64,000 nt of DNA from Incurvaria masculella (Eukaryota > Arthropoda > Insecta > Lepidoptera > Incurvariidae). Positions 23,345 through 34,460 of the stretch are shown here, piece after piece. Below the pieces are notes generated by a model. The model saw only the letters and a program-made list of their open reading frames with translations, was not told where the DNA came from and ran no database searches. The position numbers were made by a program, and so were the translations under genes. Every line of letters begins with the position of its first letter. The first letter of the stretch is position 1. The stretch is from the NCBI GenBank assembly GCA_946894095.1, contig OX335642.1, positions 27,973,021 through 28,037,020 of the forward strand, given 5' to 3'.

Positions 23345-24305
23345 TCTAATAAATATTATAAAGGGGAAAGTTTGTAATAATGGATGGATGGATGGATGGA
23401 TGGATGGATGGATGGATGGATGGATGGATGTTTGTTACTCTTTCACGTAAAAACTACTGAATGGATTTTAATGAAACTTTACAATAATATAGCTTATACA
23501 TCAGAATAACACATAGGCTACAATTTAAAAAGATATTGTGCCCATGGGCTTTAGAACTTTCATGGGGCTGCGAAAACGATGCCGGTAGCGCTACTTCACA
23601 CCAGGGGGAGCGGGGCCGGGGGCGGCGGCGGGAGCGGGGCCGGGGGCGGGGCGGGCGGTCCGACGGGGGAGGGTAAAGAGGGGGGGGGGGAGTAAGGCTT
23701 GGTATTTCCCGCAACTTTAGGACTACTTGGTAAAATCCTTGAGAACCAATTACTCGATTTAGATGCGGATTGTATCTACGTCTAGCCTGATTCTACTCAA
23801 TACTTATAGACTACATAATATAACGCTTCATTACCTGAAGGGTGAGTAGAGAGTGTTAAATTCTTATAACTTGCGAACCACTAACTCGATTTATGTGCGT
23901 ATTTTATCAATGTATAGGATCTCTGGGAGCAGTCAGGTTCGAGATGGGTTACTGTTTTCGATGTTGAGGCTAGCTGTGGGTTGGAGTCCACGCAAAACTT
24001 ACCTACATTACACGATACTTACTTACTAGGTAAACAATGTTGCAGTGCAAGTGCAGAAAGGTTCTGGCGGCAAATGCTTTTTTTTAAATTGCCACCAAAT
24101 GTCAACGAAGCTCTAAATGGGAATTATTGGATATTTCTCAATAAATCATGCTATTTCATCTCGAACGATCTTGATTAAATTTGGTAGATGGATACATTGT
24201 CCTGGACCAGTTGTACCCTATTTTGGATCAGCCATATCGGATACTTTTTATCCATGAAATAATTTAGCCGACGCTAACCCGAGCGGAGCCGGGTACCGCA
24301 GCTAG
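23345..24305 (+). mobile_element. Helitron array unit 5 (961 bp), diverged type
   Basis: It carries many changes absent from units 1-4, for example GATCAGCC..ATACTTTTTATCC, TTAGCCGACGCTAACC and GGTACCGCAGCTAG. The reversed single copy at 37.7 kb shares these, so this unit represents the dispersed family type. Its G-rich core is also rearranged. Confidence 0.85.
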
Positions 24306-25134
24306 TATATTTATAATTGTCAAACCTGCTGCCTGTATTTTATATTGAAATTCATTCCTACCAGACCACAGAAATAGGAATCTGCCAGAACACATAATAC
24401 TTTAATGTTCTTACTAAGAAAGTTAATCTCCCCTTTTTCAACAAATTGAATGAGTAAGTTCATAGATTCGACCGTATGCAAGCAGAGACACTGGAGGGTA
24501 TTTTTTATATCGGCCATGGGTAAACGCTCTTCCCACGCTGGCACGAAACGATTTGATTAGATTTTATTTGCCTCGATATATTTTCTTTTCCCCAAGATTT
24601 CATTCATCCCAAGCGGCCATTTTGCGTTTCTACATTTTATGCCATGCTTACAACTTGTCGCTTCAACGTGTGCTTTACACCTGTTTACATTTTACTCAAA
24701 GCCTGTGTAAGCAGACCGTGACTATGTAACTGCGGGGGCTTTAACCGCAGAGCCCCGAGCACACAGTCGCCAATTATTTGACTAAACTAACTTCGCAAAA
24801 GGACCACGATATTAGCCCTAGAGCTTAACGTGATGAACATAAACTTACGTCACGGTTTACTGAGTCAAACGAAAACGCTTTTGGCAGAAGTGGCCTTACG
24901 CAAAATTTATAATGACATCATGAATCCATTATACATTTTATATGTCCGCCTCGCTACTCCAGACGGTCGAAACATCGGTGATCGATATTCTAGGTTAAGC
25001 AATACTGACCGCTATTCACAAATAACATAAATTAGTACATACATTTAAAGTTTATTATAACAATACAACATGGTAATTTTATGTAGTTAAATGATACGAC
25101 ATTACCGTTATCTCATTACTCCGGTAAAATCTAC
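24306..25134. other. Unannotated stretch
   Basis: No gene is supported. A 74-codon minus-strand frame (24544-24320) has no motif. Confidence 0.5.
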
Positions 25135-25315
25135 ATTAATGCATTGCGCAGTAGACATGTAATCCAAAGTTCGCGGGTTCGAATCCTGCTTCCGACAAAT
25201 GTCCAGACCAAAAACGTAGATGTTGCTGAATAACGTCAAATGAATACAACATGGATTATAAAAAAAGATTCCGACGAATTGAGAACCTCCTCCCTTTTTT
25301 TAAGTCGGTTAAAAA
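25135..25315 (+). mobile_element. SINE-like fragment with tRNA B box and lepidopteran tail
   Basis: GCGGGTTCGAATCCTGC (about 25170) is a perfect T-arm/B-box. It lacks a matching 5' acceptor half, so it is not a tRNA gene. About 90 bp further the sequence ends with CGACGAATTGAGAACCTCCT and AAGTCGGTTAAAAA, a tail that recurs in reverse at about 36343-36390. Confidence 0.5.
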
Positions 25316-25366
25316 TACAAAATACATAATTGTGTTTTTTCGGTATACATGTACATACACAAAGTA

Positions 25367-25664
25367 TCTATTATATCTTCAAAATTAGATGTTTGTATGT
25401 TCCCTTTACGGACTCGGCTAGATCGATTTTGATGAAATTTTGAGGCAATCTTCAGATGAGTCGCGAGGGGCGATGTTGTATAGTTTGGAAACATGTAGAA
25501 GCTCTGCTCGAGTGAATTTACAAAAATCAAACAAAGGCGTCGTGATAGATTTTGATGAAATTTCAGACAACCTTTAGATTAGCCCAGCAATAGGATCTAG
25601 ATATTTTTTTGTTATTCGCCAGCTAAAGTTACTTGCACCCGTGCAAAGCCTTCCGGGTCACTAG
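25367..25664 (+). mobile_element. Short non-autonomous Helitron (298 bp)
   Basis: It starts TCTATTATATCTTC and ends with the hairpin-forming ACCCGTGCAAAGCCTTCCGG..GT region, CA, then CTAG (25661-25664). It is flanked by A (25366) and T (25665), the canonical A^T target. The internal words TTTGATGAAATTT and GTTTGTATG are like those in the larger array units, so it is a different subfamily of the same group. Confidence 0.75.
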
Positions 25665-26944
25665 TTTTTAATAGAATTAGAAGTATTAAATTTTACATAA
25701 GGGCCACAGCTCCAGCACATACGAGGGTAATCGGCTTTAGCGGGTCCTATTTCGCGGAGAGACGTGTAAAAACACGCTCTTGCCCTAGTAATTTACCCTT
25801 TAAATTAAACACCATTAAACAAACTACCTTTGAAGGCTTTTTTGCTCGCTCTGAGCCCAATTCCAGATGGACGGAGATTACGAGGGATACGTCGTGCACA
25901 GACTATAGCATCGCATGGAAGCGGCACAGATTATTAGGGAAGGCTGTTCGAGTTTAGATTTATTATTTTATTTGAAATTTTATGAAACTTGGGCTGTGTT
26001 TGTTAAAGTAAAAATAAAAAGTAAATATAATACAATTTAGCCCACTGCATTTCTTTCCGTGTATGTCGTAAGAGCCAACTAAGGGATTCGGGTCGCCTTC
26101 ATAAAGTTCAAAAAGCATAAGGGGATTCGTCGTTCGTTGTACGTAATCCACGTTAAACAATTTGGTCCCCCCCTTCCTTACTTAATAGGTGGTAGGGTTA
26201 AAGTTCGAAAGCTCATGGGCGTCATCGGGCACCTTAAGAGGTCCTGGCGTACGCCATATGCCGCGCTTTACATAAAAAAAAAAAAACTCGCTCAGTTCCG
26301 TACCATGGCATTGAAAGATTGGCGTTTTTTTAAACACATCTACTACAGAAGTCAATCTGATAAAGATTTTTTTTTGTTGCATGAAAGTTGTTGCATTATT
26401 TTTATTTTTCCAAAGAATTTCTGCTGGGAGAATTGCTGTAATTAAGATTTTTTTTCCGTTTAATAGTCTAGTACTCAAACTAGAAAAAAGAACAAAAAAA
26501 GAAATGTTCAATTTGAAATATGCTCACAAGGCACAAAAATAAATTCAATATATTTTCTCAAAAACAAAGATTCTCTTTATTATATTTTGGTCAACAGGTC
26601 AGTGAATTGTGATTCCCTTGGTGCGTGTATTCAAATTTACACGCACCAATAAATCGAACCAACCTCGCAAAAAATTATTTCTTATTGCAATTTTCTTTGT
26701 GTCGGAAGCCTTTTTTAGGTTTCTGGAGGTAAGACAGGGAACTTTTTACCTACTATATACAATGTTTGATTATCTGTTCTTCTGTTAAAATATTCTAGCT
26801 TGTGGTCCGCATTAAACCGCATCGATTTTGTGGACTCTCTCTGCATGTAATTCGAGTAATTAATATTGTATTTTACTGTTATTTCTGTAAGCTCTGTTTT
26901 GTGCTGTTTTCCACCATCGAATCAAAAAAGATGTCTGAAGAAGT
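25665..26944. other. Unannotated stretch
   Basis: Short frames on both strands at 26137-26511 overlap each other and contain homopolymers; neither shows a family motif. Nothing else is supported. Confidence 0.5.
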
Positions 26945-27175
26945 CAGATTTTTTCGTGTGACTGGACATGGATTGCAAATAACACCTGTCATTACCCCAC
27001 AGACCGAATGGGAACTGAGCGCATTACCAGAACCTGCCTTTTATTGGGTGGCTACATTGAAATGGATAAAAAACATAATTTTCATTGACACTTGCACGAT
27101 CGTTCATGCAATGCGATTATACCGAGATAAACTGTTTGTTATGAGTAACCTATAGTTTTACGTGAAATCCGAACC
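26945..27175 (-). mobile_element. SINE body and tail, diverged, reverse
   Basis: GTGTGACTGGACATGG (about 26957), GGCTACATTGAAATGGATAAA (about 27048) and TTCATGCAATGCGATT are the complement of the family tail and body. The copy is strongly mutated and lacks the head. Confidence 0.65.
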
Positions 27176-27233
27176 TTGATATTTAATTAAAGTTTATTTA
27201 ATTTTTACTACCAACACAGCACCACAAAATGAA

Positions 27234-27540
27234 TTTTTTCAACGAATCTGAAATGTATGTAGAATCGACCGTGAAAGCAAGTAACTACTTTATGAATATA
27301 CTGCAAGGTTGGGTATTCGTCCACAGTCCCTCCTACCATAATGAATTCCTCCTACTAACAAAGTGGTTAAGATTATAGTTATATTGTTTTAAACGGTTTA
27401 CCTGCGTTGCGGACATTGCAAAGATTTAACATTCAAACATAATGGCATCAGAGCTAGAGCCAGTCCTAGGTTTACTTAAGTAAATATACTTGTTCGTACT
27501 AAGCAAGTTCACGATCTGATTTTCAGATTCGTTGAAAAAA
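27234..27540. mobile_element. MITE with 20-bp perfect terminal inverted repeats
   Basis: TTTTTTCAACGAATCTGAAA at 27234-27253 has its exact reverse complement at 27521-27540 (total 307 bp). The interior words AATCGACCGTGAAAGCAAG, CGTTGCGGACATTGCAAAGA and TCGTACTAAGCA recur in reverse order and orientation at 37.4-37.74 kb, so a second copy exists. No target duplication is clear. Confidence 0.8.
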
Positions 27541-27689
27541 GCGACGTAAGCCTAGTACTAAAAAAAAAAATATTAAATTAAATTGTCTTTTTGTTTGAGA
27601 GTAAATTAAAAATATATTTTTAAATAAAACCTGCAATAATTTTTAAGGTTTTATGCGGAGCTTCAAGATTTTTTTTTATGCAACCTGAC

Positions 27690-28095
27690 ATGGATGGCTA
27701 ATAACACACAACTACTGTTATAATATTAGCCCAATACACCACATTCTCAAAGGAATTAGGTGCCATGGTAGGACCTTCCATTTATATATAGGACCTACCT
27801 TATATTATATACGGCTACATTGAACTGGATGGAAAACACGGACAATCTTTCATTGCCGCTTCGACCATCGTTTCATCCAATGCGATGGTACCAACCCGGG
27901 CGGGCTTAAACCCTACCACCTAGTAGGGGAAGGGGAACTACAATTTAACATGGATTCAGAACCATGGCGCAACTCGCATTCGTGGCGAAATATTCACTTA
28001 TCTAACTCATAAAGAGAAAGAAAGTGGTGCGAGGAATTGAACCCAGACCTCTGGTGAGCGAGGCCAGTCCCCGCGCCACTAGGCTACGAGCCGCT
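27690..28095 (-). mobile_element. SINE, tRNA-headed, near full length, reverse
   Basis: On the minus strand it has the A-box-like GTAGCCTAGTGGCGCGG (about 28075), the B box GGGTTCAATTCC (about 28040), the body TTTATGAGTTAGATAAGTG (about 28000), ACCATCGCATTGGATGAAAC (about 27875), GGAAAACAC..CCATCCAGTTCAATGTAGCC and the tail with GGGCTAATAT (about 27725). It is one of the best tRNA-headed copies. Confidence 0.85.
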
Positions 28096-28399
28096 GACCG
28101 AGTGCCTGAGACCGACTCGTTTTCTGTGGTCCATGAATATTTCCAACGTCCTTGCGAAGGGTCCAAGCTCCGCTCGTTATGAATCCGAATCCGAAATTCC
28201 TTCTTTTTTCGTCCGCGGGCGGTGTGTATGTTTTTGCCTACAAATTACGGAGCTGCTTGCGGCCGCGACCCCGCGTTTGAAACACCTGCTCGCTGCTCGC
28301 GTGTCTCGTGTCCGTGGAGTAAGGAAGTTCTTGAGATCGTGGCCATCGAGTAGTTTTCTAAGCCCTCCTACAGCATACTCAGGTTGTTACGAACAGTCA

Positions 28400-29395
28400 T
28401 GCGTAGTCATGTTTGAAACATGTTACGGCTTTTCACGCGGCAGGAAGAGACATTCTCCGACGTTTCGAGCCAATAATTCAGCCCGTTTTCAAGGAGGCAT
28501 CCGCCGCGTTCGTACCCAGCAGACGACTGAGGTGACCGCTAGGCTCGCCGTGGTCGTAAATCGTAGCTGTGGGTGGGGGCGGAAGCGGAAATGAGTTTGG
28601 CTGCGGTCCGAACTTCAGACGACAGGCAGTATGAGCAGACAATATCGTCGCCAATATTATCGTCTCCTTTAACTCTCCTTTAACCTTCCACATTTCAGAG
28701 AGCTTAAATAAGTCTTCTCCATTGAAGTTGCTGTGCTTCTTAATCTCGATAGCTTCTCGGACTAATCTTGGTATAGTTCGTTTTTCGGCCGCGATTATGC
28801 CAACCTTATAGAACGTATCCAGTGATTTGGTCCTCATTCGCTATGCTCACACAAAACTGATTTCGCGGAGTCCTTCTTCTTTACTGCTCGAATGTGTTCC
28901 GTAACCGGTGTCGCAACACTTCGCTTTGTTTGCCCAATATAATATTTCCCACAGGAACATGGAATTTTGTACACGCCGGAGACTGCAAAGGCAGCTGGTC
29001 TTTCACTGAGCGTAAAACTTGTGAGACCTTTTTTATAGGTATGAAAACTGTACCAATCTGCAGTTTTTTCAGCTTACGCCCAATGATGTCTGTTACTCCC
29101 TTTACATATGGCAAGAATGCCTTTCGTCTTTCGGCGTGTTGGATTATTCTTCTTTTCTTACTATTATTGCGAAAGCTGTACCCAATTTCTCGAAGCTCCC
29201 TGTCCACAGTCTCCATTTCGGTGACGATATGGTCCTTGTCACGCAACCGCCTTGCTCTGAGTCTCAATGCTCTTGCGACCGATTCCAAATGCACCGGAGC
29301 ATGGTGCGAAGTAGCATGTAGATAACGATTTGTGGTGTCGGCTTGCGCGGCTTCCTGCCGCGTGGAAAGCCGTAACATTTTTCAAACATGTTTAA
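28400..29395 (-). pseudogene. Penelope-like element, 5'-truncated and broken
   Basis: Penelope-like elements encode an RT with a C-terminal GIY-YIG endonuclease. In minus-strand reading there is an RT C-terminal region with RYLHATSHHAP, RALRLRARRLRD, PYVKGVTDIIGRKLKKL and VSQVLRSVKDQLP (29310-29000), then in another frame the GIY-YIG start VYKIPCSCGKYYIGQT (28990-28930) with EHIRAVK, then in a third frame RLVREAIEIKKHSNF (about 28765-28720) and LSEMWK, the end of the domain. Two frame shifts break it. The RT core (YADD region) is missing. The ends carry inverted copies of a segment of about 45 bp (28407-28455 and 29345-29392). Confidence 0.8.
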
Positions 29396-29944
29396 CGACC
29401 ACGGTAATCTCAAAATTCATACGTATTATTTAAATTTATACGAACTACGAATGAACATACAGATGAAAGAGTAAATGTAATCCGGTTTTAACACCGCGGG
29501 AAATTGAGCCTCGTTGTGATTAACTGAAATCCATTGAATACAATCCTTTTTTTCATATTAATATGCAGCTATTTCCGCTCCTAATGTATTTCTGTGCGTG
29601 TGTAAATTTCACAGACACGGAAAGTAATTGATTTTATGTAAAATAAAAATTATAGATACCTTTTTTTTTCAATTTTTTAAATAATTTTGTATGGGTGAGA
29701 CCCGTTTGGAACCGCATTAAGAGGATAATGAGGTGATTAATTTCCATACAATGGATCGTGCCTGTTTCTTCCGTCAAATTAAGAATTATTTTTCTGATAT
29801 TTTCCACATTAAATGTACCAAATGAGAGCTACTTCCATGCTTTTTGATTTTTTTGGATAAATTAACTTATATCTTTGATATAGGCCTCTAAAAAATTGTA
29901 CACAAATGCACAAAGGTATGTATCATAGATACATACTACATACA
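29396..29944. other. Unannotated AT-rich stretch
   Basis: No gene is supported. A (TACA)n microsatellite lies at about 29932-29953. Confidence 0.55.
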
Positions 29945-30062
29945 TACATACATAATATAAGGAAGGTCCTGGCATGGCACCTAGTTCCCATGTGGTGTGT
30001 TGGGCTAATACCATGACAGTAGGTGTGGTATTAGCTAACCATGTCCAGTCACATAAAAAAAA
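29945..30062 (+). mobile_element. SINE tail fragment, forward
   Basis: AGGAAGGTCCTGGCATGGCA, TGTGTTGGGCTAATACCATG and GTGGTATTAGC..CCATGTCCAGTCACAT, then an A run, form the complete 3' tail of the SINE. The pair GCTAATACCA / TGGTATTAGC forms a hairpin. Confidence 0.8.
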
Positions 30063-30939
30063 AAATACATCATAGATCATGAAGGCGGCGATGCATTGCG
30101 ACGTCATCTTGCCCTGAAGATCACTACCCGCAGTCTTTCTTTTCGCCCGACATCATTCTTACTCAGTGTTCTTTTACATTGATTTTATTTATTAATTTCT
30201 TTCGACAACTCGATTCGAAAAAAAATCATCAAAAACTTCCCACTCACTAACCTCTTACTGTTTCAATTATAATTTTGGTAATTTTATTTAATCAGTAAAT
30301 TTCTACTAAGAGAATCATTCAATAATAGTAGATGGAGGTAGAGAATACCCTTCGGCATTAAGCAAGGGGGCTTGTTGTGACCATTGTTAAAAGGTGTACA
30401 ATAAAGAACTATTATATAAACCCCGCCCCGGGTAATAATAGGAGTTCTGGTTCGAGATCTCAGAAAACATGATTTTTTGTTATCCAAAGGGAATTCAGTA
30501 TTTTTTTTAAATTTATAACTTCATTAATCCATTCTTCCTACTCATTTCATAATTTTATGGGCCGATACGACGTCTCCGTAGTTATGTAATGGGTAATGTT
30601 GCAGCCCTTGAAACACACAATAAAAAAATTAAAAAACCGTATCCAAAGTTCCGTGACTTCACGCGATGACGTCACGCCACAGACCGCTACTCGGCCGCGC
30701 AGCGCGCCGCATTTGACTAAGGACAGAGATTATAGTCAGATTTGCACGTAAAATATTATCAGCTTTGGCTCGTTATCCACCCACTCCATTTAAAGAGGGA
30801 ATTTCACATTGGACTTAAACTTCGCTTTTTTACCAAGAAAAGCCACGTTCTTCGCTCCTTTTGAAAATGCTTTATTCTATATTTTCGTTGCAAAAAACGA
30901 TGTATTTTACAATTATTCAAAAAATTTTTTTTCTTGTGT
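30063..30939. other. Unannotated stretch
   Basis: A GC-rich island at 30655-30715 (CGATGACGTCACG, CGCGCAGCGCGCCGC) stands out in otherwise AT-rich sequence. No gene is supported. Confidence 0.5.
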
Positions 30940-31140
30940 TCAATTCCCCGCCTGTTCATGCACCAGCTTATTTTTATGAGTAGGATAATACGTCACAAAT
31001 AGGCGAGCTATTCCATGGCTCGACCTCCATGTGAAACTGTAGGTCCCTTTCACCTGCGCGCGCGGTTAAGCGCGCCCGGGTTGGTGCGAACGCATTCGGT
31101 GAAAATATGATCCAAACTAAAATGAAAATTGTTTGTTCGG
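30940..31140 (+). mobile_element. SINE, tRNA-head remnant and body, forward
   Basis: It has a B-box-like GTTCAATTCCCCGCC (about 30938), a shortened body with GAGTAGGATAATACG, GCGAGCTATTCCATGG, TGTGAAACTGTAGGTCCC, CGCCCGGGTTGGTGC and AAAATGAAAATTG. It is diverged, and the tail is lost. Confidence 0.7.
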
Positions 31141-32474
31141 CTAAAATTATGACGATGGTATAAGTCATTAATTTCGTTACATAAAAAAAAACATGCTTAT
31201 CGAAAAACATTATTCCTTTTTAATAGCTTCCGTGCCCCAAAAATCTTTAAAAAATCCGGATAAAAATCACAAACGTGCGTTACGACACGTTCTGCCCTAG
31301 AGCGAGAACCTTTCAATCTTGTTAGATGTCAGCAGACGTATATTAAGCAACCGGGAATACATTTGTGAAAAGGCCCCGTCCGATCAATCACGCTCTTTTA
31401 TTTCCTCATCAGGTATTTCAGTAGAGAGCATTCGTGATTTCGCGAAACGTCCCATTTAGTCATTTATATTACCCCTAAGGTTGTGACCTTGTCCCGCTTA
31501 AGAACAATTTTCGTTTATGCGGCGCCGTGAGTATTGGTTCTGACTTATCACTTTTTATTCTGATAAAGTATACTTCATGCAGCGAGCGCCGATTAGATGC
31601 CGCGAAAAATTGTTATTGTTTTGTTGACTGAATTAAAGTAAAGTATACTTTTTCTTACGTCGCTTTTTAGCATTCACATTTATTTTCGGTCGTTTCGATA
31701 GGGTTTTCCTTGTTTTTAATAATGTGTATGTAGCGTACTCAATTATTAAGATAGAGAAATAAAATTGTATCAAAAATAAGTTACTGAAAGGGCTTAATTA
31801 TTGCAAAAAAATATTCAATATATTGGTTCATAAATTTAAAATAAAGGCGAATGTTGTACAGTTTAATTTAAGGCTTTTTCAAAGAATCTTAAACCTCTCA
31901 AATATGTAAAAGGATATGGAAACAATAAACGAAAACAATCCAGACAATTTTAAGGGCTTTAAAATGAAACTATAATGATTCGATAGGATTATAATTAAGA
32001 GTACATGTTTGTCCCTTTCGGAGACAACTTTTGTGTGATTTCACATAATTCGTTCAGAATCTGACGAGATATCGAGACAAATATTGTAGATATCGATTCA
32101 TTTAATGAAATAGGGATTCCGCTGGTTGTCAGAGGGTGAGCAACCCTTTTGAAAAGTACCTTTGATGTTTCAAAAATGTTAAAAATGTATGTTATTGTAT
32201 CTTTTTGGATCTGTGCTACCGATTAATTTACGCGTGCAGCAAATGTGGAATGTCATTGATAAAAAGAATAATATATGACACATTGAAAATAATAATAATA
32301 ATAACGAGCGTTACTGACAAGAACGGAACTGTCATGTCCATGTCAAGATGTCAACGAGTCAACAAGGTACAATTTCTACGCGAGATGGTACTACCATCCC
32401 GTTAGCAGTGGGGATTTAATGTTGCTCTTGCATTGCATATGGTAAACGGCAATTAAAAATATATCCTTGATTTC
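31141..32474. other. Unannotated AT-rich stretch
   Basis: Only short chance frames are present. AAAGTATACTT occurs twice (about 31565 and 31642) without a wider repeat. Confidence 0.55.
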
Positions 32475-32590
32475 CATCCATATCGATGTAGCCGTACTCA
32501 CAAAGGGAAAGTTCTGGCATGGCATTCAATTCCTTTGGAAAAGCGGTGTGTTGGGCTAATATCATAACGGTCAGTATGGTATTAAATGTA
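32475..32590 (+). mobile_element. SINE tail fragment, forward, diverged
   Basis: TTCCATCCATATCGATGTAGCCGT-like sequence, GTTCTGGCATGGCATTCAAT and GTGTGTTGGGCTAATATCAT match the SINE 3' third. A following short array of ATGCCA words with a spacing of about 9 bp runs from 32605 to 32636. Confidence 0.7.
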
Positions 32591-33607
32591 ATGTAGTAAT
32601 GCCAATTATGCCAACTATGCCAGTAATGCCATTAAAATATCGGGCGAAAACTTGGGCCTTACCGCAGGCGGAGGCCCAAGCATCTTCAATAAGAAACAAA
32701 AATAGAAATGCGTTTTACTTTTGGTTTAAGGGACAAAATTAGTATTTTCAATATCCAAACAAGTACACTAATGTCGAATAAAATAATTGCGCGAAAAAAT
32801 ACCCCGATTTTAGAGGCCCGGAGAAAATTGGTAAAAAGCCAGACATTTCTGGGGTCCGAATACGTAATTAGAGCCATTGGAGGTCCTCTCGCCGCTTTTG
32901 TCTCGCTGAAAATATTTCACAATTTCTTTCAAATATGAAGATAAGTGAATGCCTCCTCTCGGAATTTAATCTTCTTTTGAAAACTCCGCCATTTCAATAT
33001 TTTATATGAAAGGTCCAGGGGTCTTGATTCGGCGTAAAGGAGCTTTTGGTCTTTTTGTGGTATACATTTTGAGGCGGGAATTCAGAGGCATTTTTGACAG
33101 GTTGGGAATGTAATGGACAAATTGACGTGTTCTCGGATTACGGCTTTTGTTGTAATGGCTTAAATGCAAATGCAAAATGCATTTTTTTTCCTTCTCGAAC
33201 GTTCAAAAAATCCTTAAGCTGAATCGCAACGCCCCCTACTACTACTACTAGTCCAATTTGCTACGCATGAAAAAGGTCATCAAAATCGGTCCAGCCGTTT
33301 AGGAAGACATCAGCAACACACGTACAGGTGAATGTTCGGGATGTTTCGGCAAATATACACGCAAATCTAAATTCAAATATGTTTTTCTTATTCCCGATAC
33401 ATTTGTTTGAATTCACGTGACTAATCGTAATTTCGATTATTGTAATAATCATTTAATTGTAATAATGAGTCCATTTCATTCCTGAAGTTTCTTTAACCTA
33501 TGCATAAACATATTGTATTTATTAAAACGTAATGCTTGGAAACAATTGAGTAAGTAGAATTGGAAGGAGTACGCAAGGCCACAAATCTGCCTTCTAGGTG
33601 GTTTACT
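32591..33607. other. Unannotated stretch with an RTE-like tail fragment
   Basis: ATCAAAATCGGTCCAGCCGT and TTAGGAAGACATCAGCAACA (about 33279-33320) are words of RTE-type LINE 3' ends in Lepidoptera. The rest holds no supported gene. Confidence 0.45.
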
Positions 33608-33985
33608 GGATAGATTTTTTTTTATGTGACTGGACATGGCTGGCTAATACCACACCTTCTGTGATGGTATTAGCCCAATACACCACATGGGAACTAGGTG
33701 CCATGCCAGGACCTTCCTTATATTGCACGGCTACATTTAACTGGATGGAAAACACGGACAATTTTCATTGCCGCTTCGACCATCGTTCATCCAATGCGAT
33801 GGTGCCAACCCTGGCGGGATAAACTCTACCACCTAGTAAGTAAGGAAGGGGACCTACAGTTTAACGTGGAATCCGAACCATGGCAAGCCTCTCTTAACGG
33901 TCAAATGGTTACCCATCCAAGACCAGACCGGACTCAACGTTGCTTAACTTCGGAGAGCGATCGCCGAAGTGTCGCGCCACTGGGC
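33608..33985 (-). mobile_element. SINE with 5S rRNA-like head, near full length, reverse
   Basis: Read on the minus strand, the head contains CCGAAGTTAAGCAACG and CTTGGATGGGTAACC, the A-box and C-box regions of the internal 5S rRNA promoter. It is followed by the same body (GGTTCGGATTCCACGTTAAA, CATCGCATTGGATGAACG) and tail (GGCATGGCACCTAGTTCC, GTGGTATTAGCCAGCC, A run) as the tRNA-headed copies. It agrees closely with the copy at 52.35 kb. It is not a 5S gene: only the promoter part of 5S is present. Confidence 0.85.
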
Positions 33986-34460
33986 CCATTGAGGCTGACA
34001 AAATTGAGTTTGTTAAGTTTATCTCTAGTCACCAGGTCATACGGTCAGCGCTTGGGTAGTTTTCATAATATTATCCGTGGGCCTACCTGCTATAAAGAGT
34101 ATTCTGAAGAAACGAAATAAATGTCTTGGAATCGATATCATACTCTGAGGAAGCAAAATAAATGTCCTGGAATCATTATCATTCCTTCCTACACCTTCAG
34201 GGATACCGCGTGATGTTATTTAAATACAGAATCACAGTAGGTAATGCCGTAACTTTAACATTTTAACATGCTTAAGTATCCTAATAGAGGAAACTCAAGT
34301 CAACATGTCGTATGCAATAAACAGTTGTATATCCAACATTTATATGCACACATCTGCTTGCTGGCAGCCAGTCCAAGCCCTTTTTGTATTATTTTACATA
34401 GTAGGTTTTGTTTGCAATCTAAAACCACAGAATACCTTAAAACTTAAATTAAAAATACAG
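33986..34460. other. Unannotated stretch with a short direct repeat
   Basis: AAATAAATGTC.TGGAATC occurs twice (about 34117 and 34156), each preceded by an ACTCTGAGG/AGTATTCTGAAG word. No gene is supported. Confidence 0.45.

Larger units (their letters stand above)
19481..24305 (+). mobile_element. Tandem array of five non-autonomous Helitrons
   Basis: Five head-to-tail copies each begin with TCTAATAAATATTATAAAG and end with a GC hairpin (ACCCG...CGGGT) followed 7 bp later by CTAG. Adjacent copies are separated by only TA. The array is preceded by A (19480) and followed by T (24306), the A^T target expected of Helitrons. Each unit has a (GGAT)n microsatellite near its 5' end and a G-rich core of about 95 bp with many GGGG runs on the plus strand. 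No RepHel protein is encoded. Units 1-4 are almost identical; unit 5 is more diverged. Confidence 0.85.

Noticed and set aside
19481..24305. A CRISPR array or classical satellite
   Set aside because: The units are nearly 1 kb, have Helitron termini and no spacers; the sequence is eukaryotic.
25140..25200. A tRNA gene
   Set aside because: A perfect B box and T arm are present, but there is no pairing 5' acceptor half or anticodon arm, and a SINE-like tail follows.
26137..26511. Overlapping frames of about 100 codons on both strands
   Set aside because: Low-complexity poly-A/T with no motif; frames on opposite strands cover the same bases.
28133..28594. A 153-codon plus-strand gene
   Set aside because: It overlaps the terminal region of the Penelope-like remnant antisense and includes its inverted end; probably a shadow.
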